A stretch of 64,000 bases of DNA from Halodurantibacterium flavum (GCF_042681825.1 NZ_JBHUGH010000005.1:62001-126000), one strand, 5' to 3'. Shown: positions 9,650-18,781, counted from the stretch's first letter. A program made the numbers and translations. Notes: generated by a model not told the origin, from the sequence alone.

Positions 9650-10690
9650 ATGAACTCGGAACTTGTGCGGACAATCCTCGCCGGGGTTCCCCTTCCGATT
9701 GTATTGATCGGCGACGACGCCCGGGTGGTGGCCGCGAATGCCGCCGCCGAATCCCTCTTCGGCACGGGGATCGAGGGGCGGAATTACATCATCGTCCTGC
9801 GTCAGCCCGGCCTTCTTGACTGCATCGAGGGGACGCTGCGCCACCGGCAGACGGGGCAGGCGCGTTATATCGTCGTGGGGCCCTCGCGGGAAACGACCTA
9901 CCGTGTCCAAACCTCGGCGATCGAGGGGGCGGATGGCGGCGGCGTGCTCGTGTCGTTCGAGGATATCACCGATATGGAAACCGCCGGCCGGATGCGCCGC
10001 GACTTTGTGGCGAATGTGAGCCATGAGCTGCGCACGCCGCTGACCGCGCTTCTGGGCTTCATCGAGACGCTCAAGGGCGCGGCCCGCGACGATGCTGCGG
10101 CACGCGAGCGGTTTCTCGACATCATGGAGCGTGAGGCGACGCGCATGAACCGGCTTGTGGCGGATCTTCTGTCGCTCAGCCGGGTCGAGGCGGCCGAGCG
10201 CGTCAGACCGACGGAGCTTGTCGATCTTACGGCGCTGGTCAAGGCGTCCATCGCCGCGATCCGCCCGATTGCCGCCGACCAGGGGATCACGCTGGAATAT
10301 CTGGGTCCGGAGGACGCGCTGGAGGTGCGCGCCGACGCCGACCAGATCACGCAGGTCATGCACAATCTCATCGAGAACGCGATCAAATACGGATCGACCG
10401 GGGAAAAGGTGACGGTCGCGGTCAGTCACGAAGAACGCGACATCTCGCTGCGTGGCCCGGCCGTCCGGATCGATGTCATCGACCGTGGCGACGGTATCGA
10501 CCCGATCCACATTCCGCGCCTGACGGAACGGTTCTACCGGATCGACGATCACCGCTCGCGGGAACGGGGTGGAACGGGGCTCGGGCTCGCCATCGTCAAG
10601 CACATCGTCAACCGCCACAGGGGACGCTTCCGGATCGAGAGCGAGCGCGGCGTCGGCAGCCGCTTCAGCATCAGTCTTCCTATGGGGTAG
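9650..10690 (+). CDS. PhoR-like sensor histidine kinase without membrane segments
   Basis: 346 aa. An N-terminal PAS domain (residues ~8-115; GVPLPIVLIGDDARVVAANAAAE) leads to HisKA with the phospho-accepting His in NVSHELRTPLTALLGF. The HATPase has the N box NLIENAIKYG, the G1 box DRGDGI and the G2 box GTGLGLAIVKHIV. It most resembles PhoR kinases, which sense phosphate status with the Pst/PhoU complex, but no transmembrane helix is present and no phoB, phoU or pst genes are nearby. The ATG at 9650 has GGAGA 9 nt upstream. Sequence ATGA at the start also ends a 25-codon leader reading frame (9576-9653). Confidence 0.87.
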   Translation: MNSELVRTILAGVPLPIVLIGDDARVVAANAAAESLFGTGIEGRNYIIVLRQPGLLDCIEGTLRHRQTGQARYIVVGPSRETTYRVQTSAIEGADGGGVLVSFEDITDMETAGRMRRDFVANVSHELRTPLTALLGFIETLKGAARDDAAARERFLDIMEREATRMNRLVADLLSLSRVEAAERVRPTELVDLTALVKASIAAIRPIAADQGITLEYLGPEDALEVRADADQITQVMHNLIENAIKYGSTGEKVTVAVSHEERDISLRGPAVRIDVIDRGDGIDPIHIPRLTERFYRIDDHRSRERGGTGLGLAIVKHIVNRHRGRFRIESERGVGSRFSISLPMG

Positions 10691-10732
10691 TTTCCGGCGC
10701 CGGGACTTTGCGCGAGCAACCCATAATCAGTA

Positions 10733-13453
10733 TTATGTTGCATCAGCCCCTGGCCGTTCCGCGGGATCCGTCGCATCATCAAGCTGGATCAATGCGTCCT
10801 CGGTCGAAACCCAGATCATGTGGACGTCCGACAAAGACGGTTGTGCCGCCGCACCTTCTCGTAAAGCGTCTTCCAAGGCGAGCAATGCCTTGTGCAGACG
10901 CCTTGCGCCCATCACTGCCGCGGCACCGGCAAGCCTGTGTGCGAGCGCTGAGCATCTCTCCGCATCCTCCGTGCTCTGTGCGTCCAGTTGCGGCAGCGCT
11001 GTCGCCATCTCTGCGCGAAATCGTTCGATCAGGTTATGCCGCAGGTCGGCGCCAAGCATTTCACGCGTTTCTTCCTCGACCGCCGGATCAATGAGCGGAT
11101 AGTCAGCCAGAGTGACGGGCTGCAGCTGTGGAGCAGTTGATGAATGCCGCTCCGTCTGGACAGGCTCCACCGCGACCGGTTCGGCTTGCGCCAGCGCCGC
11201 CAGGGCTGCGTCAAGCGCCGCACCCGATACCGGCTTGGTGATGACCTCGGTCATGCCGCAGGCCTTGAAGCGATCGATCTCTTCGGGAATGGCATGGGCT
11301 GTGACGCCGATGATGGGCGTCGTGCCGACCCTGGCGTCCGCCCGGATCAGTCGTGTCGCCTCCAACCCGTCCATGACGGGCATGCTGATATCCATGAGGA
11401 TCAGATCGAACCGTCCCGTGCCGGTTGCGGCATCGACGGCCTGTCGCCCGTCGCAGACCTCGTGAACATCATGCCCCCGGCTTCGCAATATCTCGCCCAG
11501 GACGAAGCGGTTGATCTCATTGTCCTCGACGATCAGAACCCGAAGGCTCGTCGTCCGCGCGTCGCTTTCATCCGGCGGTTCCACTGACGCCAGCGCGGGG
11601 TCGCGCGTCTCATTCGATTTCATTTCCACAGAGGCGGCGGTCACGCGCGGAAAGCCGACGCGCAAGGTAAAGCTGCTGCCCAACCCCAGCTGGCTGGTCA
11701 CGCTGATGGTGCCGCCCATCACATCGGCGGCCATCCGTGCAATTCCCAGCCCCAGGCCGGTTCCAGTCGCCACGCGGGAATAACTCCCATCAATCGTCTC
11801 AAAGTTGTTAAATATGCGTTCCAGGTTCTCGGGCGCAATGCCAATCCCGGTATCCGTGACCTCCAGAAGCAAGTCGATATGTGTTTCGCTGCGCTCGTGA
11901 AGCGAAAGCGAGACGCGGACCTTGCCGTTCTCGGTAAACTTCACCGCGTTTCCGATCAGGTTGGCCGCAACCCGGGAAAACTGCTGCCGGAGACCCATGA
12001 CCTGCATTTCTGCCAAACCCGGCCCCAGGTTCAACCACAGGCGGTTTCCGCGCGCATGTGCCATTGCGCGGTTCTGATCGAGGATTTCCTGAAGGACGTT
12101 GGCCGGACGGAATGGCGCAGCCGCCGGCGGCACCGTATCGGAGGCCTCGATCCGCGTGAGTTCGAGAACGTTGTTCACCTGTTCCAGCGTCATCTGGCTG
12201 CAATTGCGCGCGACATCCAGCAACCGGCGCTGCCGGTCGCTCAGCCCGGATGTTGCCTCCAGCAGTTCGAGTGCTCCGATAAGCCCGTTCAGAGGGGTCC
12301 GCATCTCGTGGCTCATGATGGCCAGAAAGCGTGACTTCGCCTGCTCTCCCTGCTGCGCGGCATTGCGCGCCTCACGGAGCGAGTCCTCATAGCGGCGCTG
12401 TTCCTCGACGTCGCGGACAAAGGTGATGAAGACCGGGCGCCCGCTTGCGTCGCTGGCGCGCGACAGCGCGACCTCCACCGCAAAGGAGGTCCCGTCCCCG
12501 CGCGCCGCCGTCGAGGTGAACCGCCCCTGATTGATCAGCGCGGAATGCCCATTCTGGAGGTATCGCGCGATTTCCAGCCGCAGCGAGTTGTCGTTGCCGC
12601 CGGTCTGGATGACCTCGCCGAAATCCTTGTTGATCGCGTCCTGCCGGCTGCGGCCGAACATCCTCTCGGCGGCACCGTTATATTCGAGGATCTTCGCCTC
12701 GGCGTCGATCACGATGACGGAATCGAGCGATGCCTCGATCGTCGTGCGCAGGTTCGAGGCGATGCGCGACGAGATATGGGCGCGTCGGTCCAGCGTCCGG
12801 TAGAGGATCAGGACATAGACCACCACGATTGAGACGAGGGTGATGAGGATCAGCGAAACGGTCGCGAAATTTCCGACGCTTGCGCGAAAGGCTGCACGTC
12901 GCCTGTCGCTTTCGTTTACCAGCGATTGGAAAAGATGGACGATTCCGGTTCTCACGCCCGGCGCCAACTGGTCGAGCTGCGCCTCGATCCGGGGCAAGGC
13001 CGCGGCAACCGCGCTGTCGGGTCCATCGACCACCATCGCCCAGGTATCGAGAAAGCTGCGCATTTCGGCCATCGACCCGCGCGCCTGTTCCGGCACCTCC
13101 GCATGGCGGAGCACATAGCTGCCCTCGATCAACTGAATACGGCTGTAGAGGATGTCGAAGTTCTGGCGGACAGCGCGCAGCCCCCGGGGCGTGGGCGGGT
13201 CCTCATCCCCTGCCCGCATGACGGCGAGTTGCAGGTTCATCGCATCCACCTGCACCTGTGAAATCAGCCAGGCCGTGTTGTCGGAATATGTGCTGCGGAC
13301 GATTTCAAGCTGCCGTTCGATCCCGTTGAAGATCACCAGCAGCATCACCAGCCCGCCGGCGAGCAGCGCCGCGAGCCCGCCATAGGCGAGGTAACGCCGC
13401 GACATCTGCCGTGGCGCGGTGCCATCATCCTCTTCTGAAAGCCAGCGGTGCAT
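10733..13453 (-). CDS. Membrane hybrid sensor histidine kinase (sensor-PAS-HisKA-HATPase-REC-HPt)
   Basis: 906 aa. Two membrane helices (residues ~22-46 and ~210-232) enclose a ~165-aa periplasmic sensor. They are followed by a PAS domain (ASLDSVIVIDAEAKILEYNGAAERMF), HisKA (SHEMRTPLNGLIGALELL), HATPase (NLIGNAVKFTENG; DTGIGI; GTGLGLGIARM), a receiver with phospho-Asp in LILMDISMPVMDG, and a C-terminal HPt with His in ALAHRLAGAAAV. The layout is that of ArcB/BarA-type phosphorelay kinases. It starts 5 nt after the secreted protein gene at 13459-14010, so the two are one operon and probably one sensing unit. No cognate output regulator is adjacent. Confidence 0.93.
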   Translation of the reverse strand: MHRWLSEEDDGTAPRQMSRRYLAYGGLAALLAGGLVMLLVIFNGIERQLEIVRSTYSDNTAWLISQVQVDAMNLQLAVMRAGDEDPPTPRGLRAVRQNFDILYSRIQLIEGSYVLRHAEVPEQARGSMAEMRSFLDTWAMVVDGPDSAVAAALPRIEAQLDQLAPGVRTGIVHLFQSLVNESDRRRAAFRASVGNFATVSLILITLVSIVVVYVLILYRTLDRRAHISSRIASNLRTTIEASLDSVIVIDAEAKILEYNGAAERMFGRSRQDAINKDFGEVIQTGGNDNSLRLEIARYLQNGHSALINQGRFTSTAARGDGTSFAVEVALSRASDASGRPVFITFVRDVEEQRRYEDSLREARNAAQQGEQAKSRFLAIMSHEMRTPLNGLIGALELLEATSGLSDRQRRLLDVARNCSQMTLEQVNNVLELTRIEASDTVPPAAAPFRPANVLQEILDQNRAMAHARGNRLWLNLGPGLAEMQVMGLRQQFSRVAANLIGNAVKFTENGKVRVSLSLHERSETHIDLLLEVTDTGIGIAPENLERIFNNFETIDGSYSRVATGTGLGLGIARMAADVMGGTISVTSQLGLGSSFTLRVGFPRVTAASVEMKSNETRDPALASVEPPDESDARTTSLRVLIVEDNEINRFVLGEILRSRGHDVHEVCDGRQAVDAATGTGRFDLILMDISMPVMDGLEATRLIRADARVGTTPIIGVTAHAIPEEIDRFKACGMTEVITKPVSGAALDAALAALAQAEPVAVEPVQTERHSSTAPQLQPVTLADYPLIDPAVEEETREMLGADLRHNLIERFRAEMATALPQLDAQSTEDAERCSALAHRLAGAAAVMGARRLHKALLALEDALREGAAAQPSLSDVHMIWVSTEDALIQLDDATDPAERPGADAT

Positions 13454-13458
13454 GGTCG

Positions 13459-14010
13459 TTATTCCAGCACCCGAAGCAGATTCAGATGCCAGATGCTCCG
13501 GGCAAAGGCGGTATCCGTGCGATAGCGGATGGCCGCATCATAGGGATAGACGACCCAGAGCGGCCCGTTCTGCCGCAGCGACATCTCGGCACCGTCCATC
13601 TCATAGGCAATGATCGGGACGTCCTCCTCCAGCTCGGCTATGGGAATTTCCACCTCATAGTCGTTGAGCGCATGGGCGATGACCAGATCGCCCTGCGCGC
13701 CAACCGCGTCCAGCACCGCGATCAGCGGCACGCCGGTAAAGCTCCGCTCCCCTTCGGTCCAGATCGTGTTGGTGGCAAAGCTTACCTGCGGCAGGTCCCG
13801 CAGCATCGCCATGTCAAAGACGGCGCGGTCCCCGTCATTGGTGTGGGTCAGGGCGCCTTCGATTATCAGAACCGGATCGCCCTGCGGGCTGCGCAACCCT
13901 TGTGCCGACGACGGCGAGGCGATGAACAGCGCAGAGAGGATGGCCGCAACCCGCGCCACCGCCGCCTTGTCGACAAAATTTAGGGTTGTGCCGGTGCCTT
14001 TCCTGTCCAT
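13459..14010 (-). CDS. Secreted molybdopterin-domain-like protein, partner of the hybrid kinase
   Basis: 183 aa. A signal peptide (AAILSALFIASPSSAQG, cleavage near residue 38) precedes a compact domain (FDMAMLRDLPQVSFATNTIW, SFTGVPLIAVLDAVGA, NDYEVEIPIAEL, NGPLWVVYPYD). It matches the small oxidoreductase molybdopterin-binding-like family; the conserved cofactor Cys of true Moco enzymes is not visible, so it may be a non-enzymatic ligand-binding relative. The start at ATG 14010 is chosen because the signal peptide follows at once; the frame is open further upstream. It is translated just ahead of the hybrid kinase (5-nt gap) and may present a periplasmic signal to it. Confidence 0.75.
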   Translation of the reverse strand: MDRKGTGTTLNFVDKAAVARVAAILSALFIASPSSAQGLRSPQGDPVLIIEGALTHTNDGDRAVFDMAMLRDLPQVSFATNTIWTEGERSFTGVPLIAVLDAVGAQGDLVIAHALNDYEVEIPIAELEEDVPIIAYEMDGAEMSLRQNGPLWVVYPYDAAIRYRTDTAFARSIWHLNLLRVLE

Positions 14011-14061
14011 GGCTTCAGTATTGCGCAAAAATCCCGGGGCCGCGACATGCTCAAAAGTATT

Positions 14062-14091
14062 GGTCGTCCGATTCAAATCGGGGCCGCGACC
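14062..14091. repeat. Inverted repeat upstream of rpe, with a 12-bp direct repeat
   Basis: GGTCG (14062-14066) pairs with CGACC (14087-14091), and inside it CCGAT (14068-14072) pairs with ATCGG (14077-14081). The 12-mer CGGGGCCGCGAC occurs at 14035-14046 and again at 14079-14090. It lies in the divergent gap before rpe, so a regulatory site is possible. Confidence 0.4.
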
Positions 14092-14159
14092 GGCTGCCCC
14101 CTTCCCCCACCGGCCCACATCTGGGAAAAGGGCCGGGATTCGCAGCCAAGGGGGCCGGC

Positions 14160-14861
14160 ATGACCTTTTCCCGTTCCATCAAGATCGCGCCGTCGATCCT
14201 TTCCGCCGATTTCGCGAATTTCGGCGCCGAGTGCCGGGCGGTCGAGGCCCAGGGCGCCGACTGGGTGCATGTCGATGTGATGGACGGGCATTTCGTGCCG
14301 AACATCACCTTTGGTCCTGCCACCTGCGCCGCGATCCGGCCCCATATAAAGGGCGTCATGGACGTGCATCTGATGATCGCGCCGGCCGACCCTTATATCG
14401 AGGCCTTTGCGGCATCGGGCGCCGATATCATCACCGCGCATCTGGAGGCCGGGCCGCATATCCACCGCACCCTTCAGGCGATCCGGGGCGCCGGGGCGCG
14501 CGCCGGGCTCGCGCTCAACCCGGGCACGGGCATCGACGCGGTGGAGCATCTTCTGGACATGGTGGACCTGATCTGCGTGATGACGGTCAACCCGGGCTTC
14601 GGCGGGCAAAAGTTCATCCATTCGCAACTCGACAAGATCCGCCGTCTGCGCGCGATGATCGGCGACCGTCCCGTCCATATAGAGATCGACGGCGGCGTGA
14701 CGGTCGAAACCGCGCCGCTGGTGGCCGCTGCGGGGGCGGATGTGCTGGTCGCGGGCTCTGCGGTGTTCAAGGGCGGCTCGGTCCAGGACCCCGAGCCTTA
14801 CGGCGAGAACATCCGTGCGATCCGAACTGCGGCCGAGGCCGCGACCGGCCGCATGGCATGA
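14160..14861 (+). CDS. rpe: Ribulose-phosphate 3-epimerase
   Basis: 233 aa. It interconverts ribulose 5-phosphate and xylulose 5-phosphate in the pentose phosphate and Calvin pathways. TIM-barrel motifs are present: KIAPSILSADFANFG, the metal-site VHVDVMDGHFVPNITFGP, VDLICVMTVNPGFGGQKFI and IEIDGGV. The ATG at 14160 follows AAGGGGG. It overlaps the phosphoglycolate phosphatase gene by ATGA, a pairing seen in many proteobacteria, and is divergent from the kinase operon. Confidence 0.97.
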   Translation: MTFSRSIKIAPSILSADFANFGAECRAVEAQGADWVHVDVMDGHFVPNITFGPATCAAIRPHIKGVMDVHLMIAPADPYIEAFAASGADIITAHLEAGPHIHRTLQAIRGAGARAGLALNPGTGIDAVEHLLDMVDLICVMTVNPGFGGQKFIHSQLDKIRRLRAMIGDRPVHIEIDGGVTVETAPLVAAAGADVLVAGSAVFKGGSVQDPEPYGENIRAIRTAAEAATGRMA

Positions 14862-15514
14862 CGGCGGTCATCTTCGATCTGGACGGCACGCTGGTCGACT
14901 CGGTCCCCGATATCCATCGCTGCGTGACGCTGGCGCTTGCGGGCGAAGGGCTTCCGCCGCTCTCGCTGCCGGTGGTTCGGGGCTTTGTGGGCAATGGCGC
15001 GCCGATCCTGATCGAACGCGTCATCGGCGCCGCTGGCCTTCCGCAGGATGCCGGAACGCTCGCACGGGTGCTGGGGCGCTTCCTCGATCACTATGAAGAT
15101 GCGGTGGGGCTTACGACGCTTTATCCCGGTGTGGCGGACTGCCTGCGTCGCCTCGCGGATGCGGAAGTCCCGATGGCGCTTTGCACGAACAAGCCGCTGG
15201 CGCCGACGCGCAATGTGCTGGCGCATTTCGATCTGACGGCGTTTTTCCCGATAGTGGTCGCCGGCGACAGCCTGCCGGTGAAAAAGCCGGACCCCGCGCC
15301 CCTGCGACAGGCGATGGCCGATCTGGGCACCAGCCGCGCGATCTTTGTCGGCGACAGCGAGGTGGATGCCGAAACCGCCTCGCGCGCGGGGGTGCCCTTT
15401 GGCCTTTTCACCCAAGGGTACCGCAGAACCCCGGTCGAGGCCCTGCCCCACAGCTTTGCGTTTGACGGGTTCGAGACGCTCGCCCCCCGGATCATGGCCT
15501 CGCGCGTCAGATAA
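14858..15514 (+). CDS. gph: Phosphoglycolate phosphatase-type HAD hydrolase
   Basis: 218 aa. HAD motif I is VIFDLDGTLVDSVPD (Asp nucleophile), motif II CTNKPLAPT, and motifs III/IV KKPDPAPLRQ and FVGDSEVDAETA. It removes phosphate from 2-phosphoglycolate, a product of oxygenase side reactions and DNA repair. It overlaps rpe by 4 nt and shares its transcript. The stop region overlaps the converging oxidoreductase by 8 nt. A second gph-like gene lies at 61843-62511. Confidence 0.9.
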   Translation: MTAVIFDLDGTLVDSVPDIHRCVTLALAGEGLPPLSLPVVRGFVGNGAPILIERVIGAAGLPQDAGTLARVLGRFLDHYEDAVGLTTLYPGVADCLRRLADAEVPMALCTNKPLAPTRNVLAHFDLTAFFPIVVAGDSLPVKKPDPAPLRQAMADLGTSRAIFVGDSEVDAETASRAGVPFGLFTQGYRRTPVEALPHSFAFDGFETLAPRIMASRVR

Positions 15515-16691
15515 TCGCGCGCTCGGCAAAGGGGGTGTTGGTCTGCAGGCGTTCCGCGCCCAAGGGCGTCATGTCGATTGTCCGATAGCCCCCGGTCATG
15601 ATCAGTTCCGCGATGCCGCGCCCGACGGCCGGCGCCTGCTGCAACCCGTGCCCGGAAAACCCGTTCATCAGGTAAAGGTTTGCAAGCCCCGGAAGCCGCC
15701 CGACAATCGCGTTCTGGTCCAGCGTGTTGTAGTCGTAATGCCCCACCCACCAGCGCAGCACCTTGACCGCGTCGAAGCCCGGCGCGCGGTCGTAAAGGCG
15801 CGGCCAGATCAGATCCTCGAAATCCGAGGCGCGGGGCTCAAAATCGGAAGGGTCCACCGGGCCGTCGCCCTCGGGCACGATGGCGGTGATCCAGTGCTCG
15901 CCCTCGGGGCGCAGGTAAAAGCCCGTGTGATCCACGATCAGGGGCGCATCCGGATGCCGGGCATTCGGCGCGTCGATCATGAAAACGGTTCGTTTACGGG
16001 GTTCTACAGGGATATCTTCACCCGCTGTTCGAAGAATATCGGCAGCCCTTGTGCCGGCAGCGTTGATCAGGGCGCCACAGGAAATCTCTTGCCCAGAGGC
16101 GAGACGGACGCCGGTGATGCGTTCACCCGCGCGCAGCAGATCCGTGACGCGATCGACCAGATATTCGGCGCCCTGTGCCCGTGCGGCCAGCCGGAACCCG
16201 TTCAGAAGGCCCATATTGTCGAACCAGCCTTCGTCCGAGGGACCGAAGGAACCCGCAGTCACATCGTCAAGCCGGAGCCACGGGAAACGTGCGGCGAGCG
16301 CATCGGCGTCCAGAACCTCGGTTCCGGCCCCAAGGGCGCGCTGCATTGCCGCGACCTCTTGCATGGTCGCTGCGGCCCCGGACGTCCCGGCAAGGAACAG
16401 ATAGCCGTTTTCCCGCAGCCCGAGCGAGGGGATGCCGACCTCGCGCCCCAGGGACCCCTCCAGATCGCGGATAAAGCCGATGCCAAAGCGGCTGATTTCC
16501 ACATTCACCGGGTTGGTGAACTGCTGCCGGATCGACGCGACCGACAGGGCGGTCGCGGAATAGGCATAGCTCGGGTCCATCTCGATCACCAGGACCGAGA
16601 GATCCGGCTGCATCCGCGTCAGCCAGAAGGCGGCCGAGCTGCCCATCACGGCGCCGCCCACGATGATCACGTCATAACGTTCAGAAGTCAT
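15507..16691 (-). CDS. FAD-dependent oxidoreductase (DAO family, glycine/D-amino-acid/sarcosine oxidase-like)
   Basis: 394 aa. The N-terminal dinucleotide-binding loop VIIVGGAVMGSSAAFWL is followed by VLVIEMDP, the acidic end of the Rossmann strand, then the substrate domain. The C-terminal FAD motif contains NLYLMNGFSGHGLQQAPAVG. DAO-family enzymes oxidise amine or N-methyl groups of small amino acids; the substrate is not readable. It is monocistronic, convergent with gph, and starts 136 bp downstream of the tsf stop. Confidence 0.87.
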   Translation of the reverse strand: MTSERYDVIIVGGAVMGSSAAFWLTRMQPDLSVLVIEMDPSYAYSATALSVASIRQQFTNPVNVEISRFGIGFIRDLEGSLGREVGIPSLGLRENGYLFLAGTSGAAATMQEVAAMQRALGAGTEVLDADALAARFPWLRLDDVTAGSFGPSDEGWFDNMGLLNGFRLAARAQGAEYLVDRVTDLLRAGERITGVRLASGQEISCGALINAAGTRAADILRTAGEDIPVEPRKRTVFMIDAPNARHPDAPLIVDHTGFYLRPEGEHWITAIVPEGDGPVDPSDFEPRASDFEDLIWPRLYDRAPGFDAVKVLRWWVGHYDYNTLDQNAIVGRLPGLANLYLMNGFSGHGLQQAPAVGRGIAELIMTGGYRTIDMTPLGAERLQTNTPFAERAII

Positions 16692-16770
16692 TGAATTCCC
16701 CGGCAGTCACAGCGCCTTCTAGCACGGCATGGCGCATACGAAAGGGGGTTGCTGCCGCGAATGCGACAGA

Positions 16771-16805
16771 AAAATGAAAAGGGCGGGCACCGTGGCGCCC
16801 GCCCC
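16771..16805 (-). terminator. Rho-independent terminator of rpsB-tsf
   Basis: On the minus strand a GGGCGGGC / GCCCGCCC stem (16797-16804 with 16781-16788) is followed by a T-rich run (TTTTCATTTT) at 16780-16771. It is 22 nt past the tsf stop. Confidence 0.88.
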
Positions 16806-16826
16806 TGAAATGTCATCCGAAACCGG

Positions 16827-17702
16827 TCAGCCGGCGAGGGTCTTGGCGACCTCTGCCGCGAAGTCCTCTTTTTCCTTCTCGATGCCTTCGCCCACGGACA
16901 TGCGGACAAAGCCGAGAACCTCGACCCCGGCTTCCTTTGCGGCCTCGGCCACGGTCAGGTCGGGGTTGATGACGAACTTCTGGCCCAGCAGCGTGACCTC
17001 TTCAAAGAACTTGGCCATGCGGCCGACGATCATCTTTTCGATCACCGCTTCGGGCTTGCCGGATTCGCGGGCCTGCTCGCTCAGAACGGATTTTTCGCGC
17101 TCGACCAGTGCCGGGTCCAGATCGGCCTCGGAGAGCGAAGCCGGGTTGGTCGCCGCCACATGCATCGCGATCTGCTTGCCGATGCCGTTGTCCGTGCCCT
17201 TGAGCGCGACCAGAACACCGATGCGGCCCATGTTGTCGGCGGCAGCGTTGTGGACGTAGGACACGACCGTATCGCCCTCGAGCACCGCCATGCGGCGCAG
17301 GGTCATGTTCTCGCCGATGACGGCGATGGCTTCGGTCAGCACGGTCTCGACGGGCTTGCCATCGACCTGCGCGGCCTTCAGCCCCTCGATGTCCGACACG
17401 TTCAGCGCGGCATTGGTGAAGTTCGTGACCAGTTTCTGGAAGTCGGCATTCTTGGCGACGAAGTCGGTTTCCGAGTTCAGTTCGACCGCGACGCCCTTGC
17501 CGCCGGAAACGGCAACGCCCACCAGACCTTCGGCGGCGGTGCGGCCCGACTTCTTGGCGGCCTTGGCCAGACCCTTGGTGCGCAGCCAGTCAACCGCAGC
17601 TTCCATGTTGCCGTCGGTTTCGGTCAGGGCCTTCTTAGCGTCCATCATGCCTGCGCCGGTCGTCTCGCGCAGTTCCTTCACCATCTGTGCGGTGATCGCC
17701 AT
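16827..17702 (-). CDS. tsf: Elongation factor Ts
   Basis: 291 aa. It is the nucleotide-exchange factor that releases GDP from EF-Tu. The UBA-like N-terminus (VKELRETTGAGMMDAKKALTETDG) and the core motif NSETDFVAKNADF are intact. It lies downstream of rpsB with a ~120-nt spacer, the nearly universal bacterial order, and is closed by a terminator. Confidence 0.98.
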   Translation of the reverse strand: MAITAQMVKELRETTGAGMMDAKKALTETDGNMEAAVDWLRTKGLAKAAKKSGRTAAEGLVGVAVSGGKGVAVELNSETDFVAKNADFQKLVTNFTNAALNVSDIEGLKAAQVDGKPVETVLTEAIAVIGENMTLRRMAVLEGDTVVSYVHNAAADNMGRIGVLVALKGTDNGIGKQIAMHVAATNPASLSEADLDPALVEREKSVLSEQARESGKPEAVIEKMIVGRMAKFFEEVTLLGQKFVINPDLTVAEAAKEAGVEVLGFVRMSVGEGIEKEKEDFAAEVAKTLAG

Positions 17703-17732
17703 TGGGCTTCTCCTCGAATTGATATGATCGGG

Positions 17733-17795
17733 CGGGGATCGCCCCCGCCCTTTGTCCGGTCATGGCGGGGAATATCCCCGCCGTGTGACAACTAT
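17733..17795 (-). promoter_or_regulatory. Two hairpins in the rpsB-tsf spacer
   Basis: The 120-nt spacer can form GGGCGGG/CCCCGCCC-type and GGCGGGGA/TCCCCGCC stems in succession. They lack long U-tracts, so they look more like mRNA processing or attenuation elements than full terminators. Confidence 0.4.
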
Positions 17796-17822
17796 CTGAC
17801 AGCCGTCAGCCGACAGCCGGGC

Positions 17823-18581
17823 TCAGGCCTCGGCTGCGACCTCTTCCTCGGGCGCCTCTTCCAGCGCGCCAAGATCGACGCCGGCAGCGCCGAGCTGGGC
17901 CGACATGCCGTCAAGCGCCGCGCGCGACACCAGATCGCAGTAAAGGCCGATGGCGCGGGCCGCGTCGTCGTTGCCGGGGATCACATAGTCCACGCCCTTG
18001 GGCGAGCAGTTGGTATCGACCACGGCGACGACCGGGATGCCGAGCTTCTGCGCTTCGGCGATGGCCAGGTCTTCCTTGTTCACGTCGATGACGAACAGAA
18101 GGTCCGGCAGGCCGCCCATTTCGCGGATGCCGCCCAGGCTCGCCTGCAGTTTCGCCTGCTCGCGTTCCATGCCCAGACGCTCTTTCTTGGTCAGGCCCTC
18201 GGCGCCCTGCCCCATCAACTCATCGATCTGCTTGAGCCGCGCGATCGACTGCGACACGGTTTTCCAGTTGGTCAGCGTGCCACCCAGCCAGCGGTGGTTC
18301 ATGTAGTACTGGGCGCATTTCTCTGCCGCTTCGGCGATCGGCTTTTGTGCCTGACGCTTGGTACCGACAAAGAGGATGCGGCCGCCCTTGGCCACGGTGT
18401 CCCGCACGACGTTCAGCGCCGCGTCCAGCATCGGGACGGTCTGCGTCAGGTCGAGGATGTGGATGCCGTTCCGCTCGCCATAGATGAACTCGGCCATGCG
18501 GGGGTTCCAGCGCTGCGTCTGGTGACCATAGTGAACGCCAGCTTCAAGAAGCTGACGCATCGAGAAATCGGGAAGCGCCAT
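17823..18581 (-). CDS. rpsB: 30S ribosomal protein S2
   Basis: 252 aa. The family start MALPDFSMRQLLEAGVHYGHQ and the motifs RWNPRMAEFIYG, LFVGTKRQAQ and HRWLGGTLTNWKT are clear. The acidic Ala/Glu-rich tail is usual for alphaproteobacteria. The start is set at ATG 18581 with a GGAAAGGA site; an upstream in-frame start would add 18 non-conserved residues. It is the first gene of the rpsB-tsf operon, divergent from psuK. Confidence 0.98.
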   Translation of the reverse strand: MALPDFSMRQLLEAGVHYGHQTQRWNPRMAEFIYGERNGIHILDLTQTVPMLDAALNVVRDTVAKGGRILFVGTKRQAQKPIAEAAEKCAQYYMNHRWLGGTLTNWKTVSQSIARLKQIDELMGQGAEGLTKKERLGMEREQAKLQASLGGIREMGGLPDLLFVIDVNKEDLAIAEAQKLGIPVVAVVDTNCSPKGVDYVIPGNDDAARAIGLYCDLVSRAALDGMSAQLGAAGVDLGALEEAPEEEVAAEA

Positions 18582-18781
18582 ATCGTGTTCCTTTCCGGTT
18601 TGCGCCTTGGCGGGACGTTTCAGGCTTTCGCCCAACCGGTGGACCTGATGGGATTTCTCCCCAAAAGGCCCTGTCCCGCCTGTGAAGTGCGCGCCCCTTA
18701 GCGCGTTTTTCCGGTGGTGGCAAGGGCTACGGGCATCAGTTGGACCTTGCGGCGCGCCGCGGGGCGCGGCAAGAGGGCGCG

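Noticed and set aside
14068..14081. Possible tRNA T-arm (ATTCAAAT between CCG and CGG)
   Set aside because: The bases flanking the loop do not give the G53-C61 pair, and no anticodon or D arm can be folded upstream.
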